Shown here one piece after another: positions 61,737-64,000 of a stretch of DNA of 64,000 bases. The first letter of the stretch is position 1. Each line of letters begins with the position of its first letter. A program made the translations under genes and the position numbers. Location: the NCBI RefSeq assembly GCF_007565055.1, contig NC_044553.1:45435420-45499419 (forward strand), in the 5' to 3' direction. Below the pieces are notes generated by a model. That model was not told the origin of the DNA and made no database searches. It worked only from the letters and a program-made list of their open reading frames with translations. The DNA is from Rhinopithecus roxellana (Eukaryota; Chordata; Mammalia; Primates; Cercopithecidae).

Positions 61737-61944
61737 AGGGGACTTCCCACCACCTGGGCCGGGACCCTTGCAATCTGCAGAGGGACACACACCAGGTACC
61801 CTGAAGGCTGTATGGTGACCTGGTTCAAAACAAAATGATGAGGGGACTTCCCACCACCTGGGCCGGGACCTTTGCAATCTGCAGAGGGACACACACCAGG
61901 TACCCTGAAGGCTGTATGGTGACCTGGTTCAAAACAAAATGATG
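61737..61944. repeat. 104-bp tandem duplication
   Basis: Two adjacent copies (61737-61840 and 61841-61944) differ at a single base, C in the first and T in the second within GGGACC(C/T)TTGC. Sequence outside the copies does not continue the match, so it is a simple two-copy duplication. Confidence 0.95.
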
Positions 61945-64000
61945 AGAAGGCTTCAGAGATGGGCAAGAGGGGTCTCTCCTCGCAGAGTGCTTGGTGTGCC
62001 TGGGAAGCGATAGGAGAGAATGTGTCCCCATTCAAAGTCAAGTGTGTAACGGCTACATAATGGCATGCCAGTTTTTACCCGGATGTGCCATAGTATTTGA
62101 ATTTTTATGTCTTTAAAACATGAAGCACGTAGCATTTATGTATTTGTGTACTTTCAAAGTATCATAAGAAACAACCTGTAACATTATGGGAAGGATTTGT
62201 AATCTGCCCTGATTCCTGAGCAAGGGCCTGTATGTATGTGGATTTCAGAGTCTAAAAAACTGGGTCAACTTATATAAAATGTCCAGAATAGGCAAGCCCA
62301 TCCATAGAGACAAAAAGTAGATTGGTGTTTACCTAGGGCTGAGCGGGAGGGACTGGGGGAAATGGGGAGTGACGGCAAATAGGTATGGGATTTCTTTAAT
62401 GGGTGATGGAAATTTTCTAAACTTCATTGTGATGATGGTTGCACAACTCTGAATATATTAAAAACCACTGAGTAATACACATTAGATGGGTGAGTTATAT
62501 GATATGTGAAATATATCTTAATAAAAGTGTTAAACCCTGAATCAGTGTCTTACCTCTGTCACTGGATAGTTATATGCCCCTGAGAAAGTTACTGACTCTT
62601 ACCTCAGTGTCCTCACCTGTAAAATGGGGATGAGATGATGGTACTACTCATCTTACGTAAGTGACGGGGTTTCTCAGTGAGATCATATCTGTGAGAGGAC
62701 CCAGCACAATGTCCTGTACGTGGCAGAAATGTGGTCAATGTCAGCTCTCTGCCCATTTGTCCCAACATAACAAATGAATGAACACATTTGAATAGTAGAG
62801 TTTAGATTGAATTCCCCATAGAGGACCCTCAGAGAGCCTAGAAAATAATTGTAGGATTTTTCTGGCTATCTTTCGCCAGGAAGCCCACCTAAAGTTGCAC
62901 AGTTATTAGAGATCAGCCTGTCCCAAACTGGTAAAAAAAATCAAGTTTCTTTGCTTTGGGCTGGAATCAGATTAACACAGTGTGACTATTTGCTGACTGG
63001 AAGTTCAGTTTGGACAATGTATAAGTCTTTGGTCAATTAATCCATTATTACCTGGTAAATGCTGCTTATTTGAAAGACAAAAATCTTGAAAAATAAGGGG
63101 ACCCTGGAGTACACTCATGAAAGGGTTTTTCATGGTGACAGGGTAGAGAACCACCAAACCAGGTGCCTCTGAGCTCCTTCCAGCTCTATTGTTTTGGTTG
63201 AGTTTTGAAAGATGGGTGTTTGACGCCGACAGGGAAATAGCAGCACGAGTGGCAGCTTGGAACCTGAGAGGCCTGGCATGTTTGGGGAAGAGAAGAGAGT
63301 TCCATGGCTCTTTCCTGGCTCCTTCTCAACTGCTAAGACCTGACTCTGGCTGCAGGATCCACGGCATTTTAAAAGCTACTCAAAGGTAATCCCGCTCCTT
63401 CTCCTGTCACTAAGCTTGCCTTTTGTTTGCTGACACTGCTGGGGTCAAAGCCATGGTTCTAGTTATTGTTATTCCAATACAAATGGAGGCTCAATGTGGC
63501 TTGTTTTGCCTCCTAAATCAACTCTTACAAAGCACTCTGAGGCTCCTAGCAACTGCCAGGCTCAGCAACTGAACCAATTGCTGGGCAGAAAGAAGAGCCA
63601 ACTGGGACGTTAGTTCCAGGTGGGTCTCCAAATCTGCTTAGGGCACTCATTGCCCTGCCGTGCACACAGCACAATGGACATTAGCGCCTTCCTGGACTTG
63701 GGAGCTGCTGCCTTTGACTATGTACCATCTGTCAGAAAAAGACTTCTGCCTACAGAAGTTTAAAGAAAGAAAAGGGCTTGCCCAGGAGTGTTGGAGAAGG
63801 CCCAACAGCTGTCTTCCGAGAGGCTTCCCAGGGTGACTACTCTTCATTTAATGACTTGACCATGATTCATGGTCTGACCTTTGGTCTCAGGGTAGACACA
63901 AAGGGAGCAGCCAACCAAGGTCAGGTGACTGAGGCATAAAGTCATTCTCCTCCTGAAGATAGATCTGGGAGGAAAGCCCACTGGCTGTGGAATGTTATTT
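61945..64000. other. Intergenic, no gene seen
   Basis: An old L1 3' end lies at about 62275-62535 on the + strand, followed by a MIR-type SINE at 62545-62750. The last kilobase is unique sequence without a convincing gene. Confidence 0.65.

Noticed and set aside
61611..62041. Repeat-containing minus-strand protein
   Set aside because: The repeated peptide is just the 104-bp tandem duplication read in two frames.
18756..64000. Exons of a neighbouring gene such as LIPC downstream of AQP9
   Set aside because: I looked for lipase-like or other conserved exons with splice sites and found none; the window probably ends before the next gene.

Overview
The window is primate nuclear DNA, most likely from a non-human catarrhine such as an Old World monkey. 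It is dense in Alu elements of several ages, including AluY-like copies with intact target-site duplications (TSDs), and also holds primate-type L1, MaLR and ERV-L elements. The only functional gene I can support is the 3' half of AQP9 (aquaporin-9, an aquaglyceroporin) on the + strand. About a dozen residues differ from the human protein as I remember it, with no indels, which fits a monkey better than human or ape.

Positions 1-18.75 kb hold AQP9. The window opens inside intron 2. Exons 3 (5876-6013), 4 (7697-7815), 5 (11940-12157) and 6 (coding 16799-16973) follow, and together encode residues 80-295. A 3'UTR of about 1.78 kb ends near an AATAAA at 18727. All splice sites are GT-AG and phases match throughout. 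The introns are filled with Alu, MIR, MER5A-like and MER2/Tigger-like repeats.

Positions 18.8-64 kb are intergenic; I see no other functional gene. From 24.9 to 30.4 kb there are two old L1 pieces. The second was hit by a MaLR-type LTR, then by an RPL28 processed pseudogene, and the pseudogene itself holds a 102-bp copy of L1 sequence found 2 kb downstream. From 33.3 to 38.3 kb lies a decayed ERV-L provirus with protease, RT, RNase H, integrase and dUTPase remnants; most of gag is missing and the two LTRs look like different families. From 38.3 to 39.7 kb is a scrambled AT-rich, Alu-containing block with direct and inverted local duplications. A THE1/MST-type solo LTR lies at 45.0 kb, a minus-strand L1 at 46.2-48.1 kb, a HAL1-like LINE at 55.0-58.2 kb, a second solo LTR with 5-bp TSDs at 60.7 kb and a nearly perfect 104-bp tandem duplication at 61.7 kb.

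I found no CRISPR array, operon, tRNA, rRNA or new multi-gene system. What merits a second look is structural: templated local insertions, a mixed-LTR provirus and recent duplications, some of which could be assembly artefacts. Repeat family names come from recognising consensus-like sequence by eye, not from a database search.
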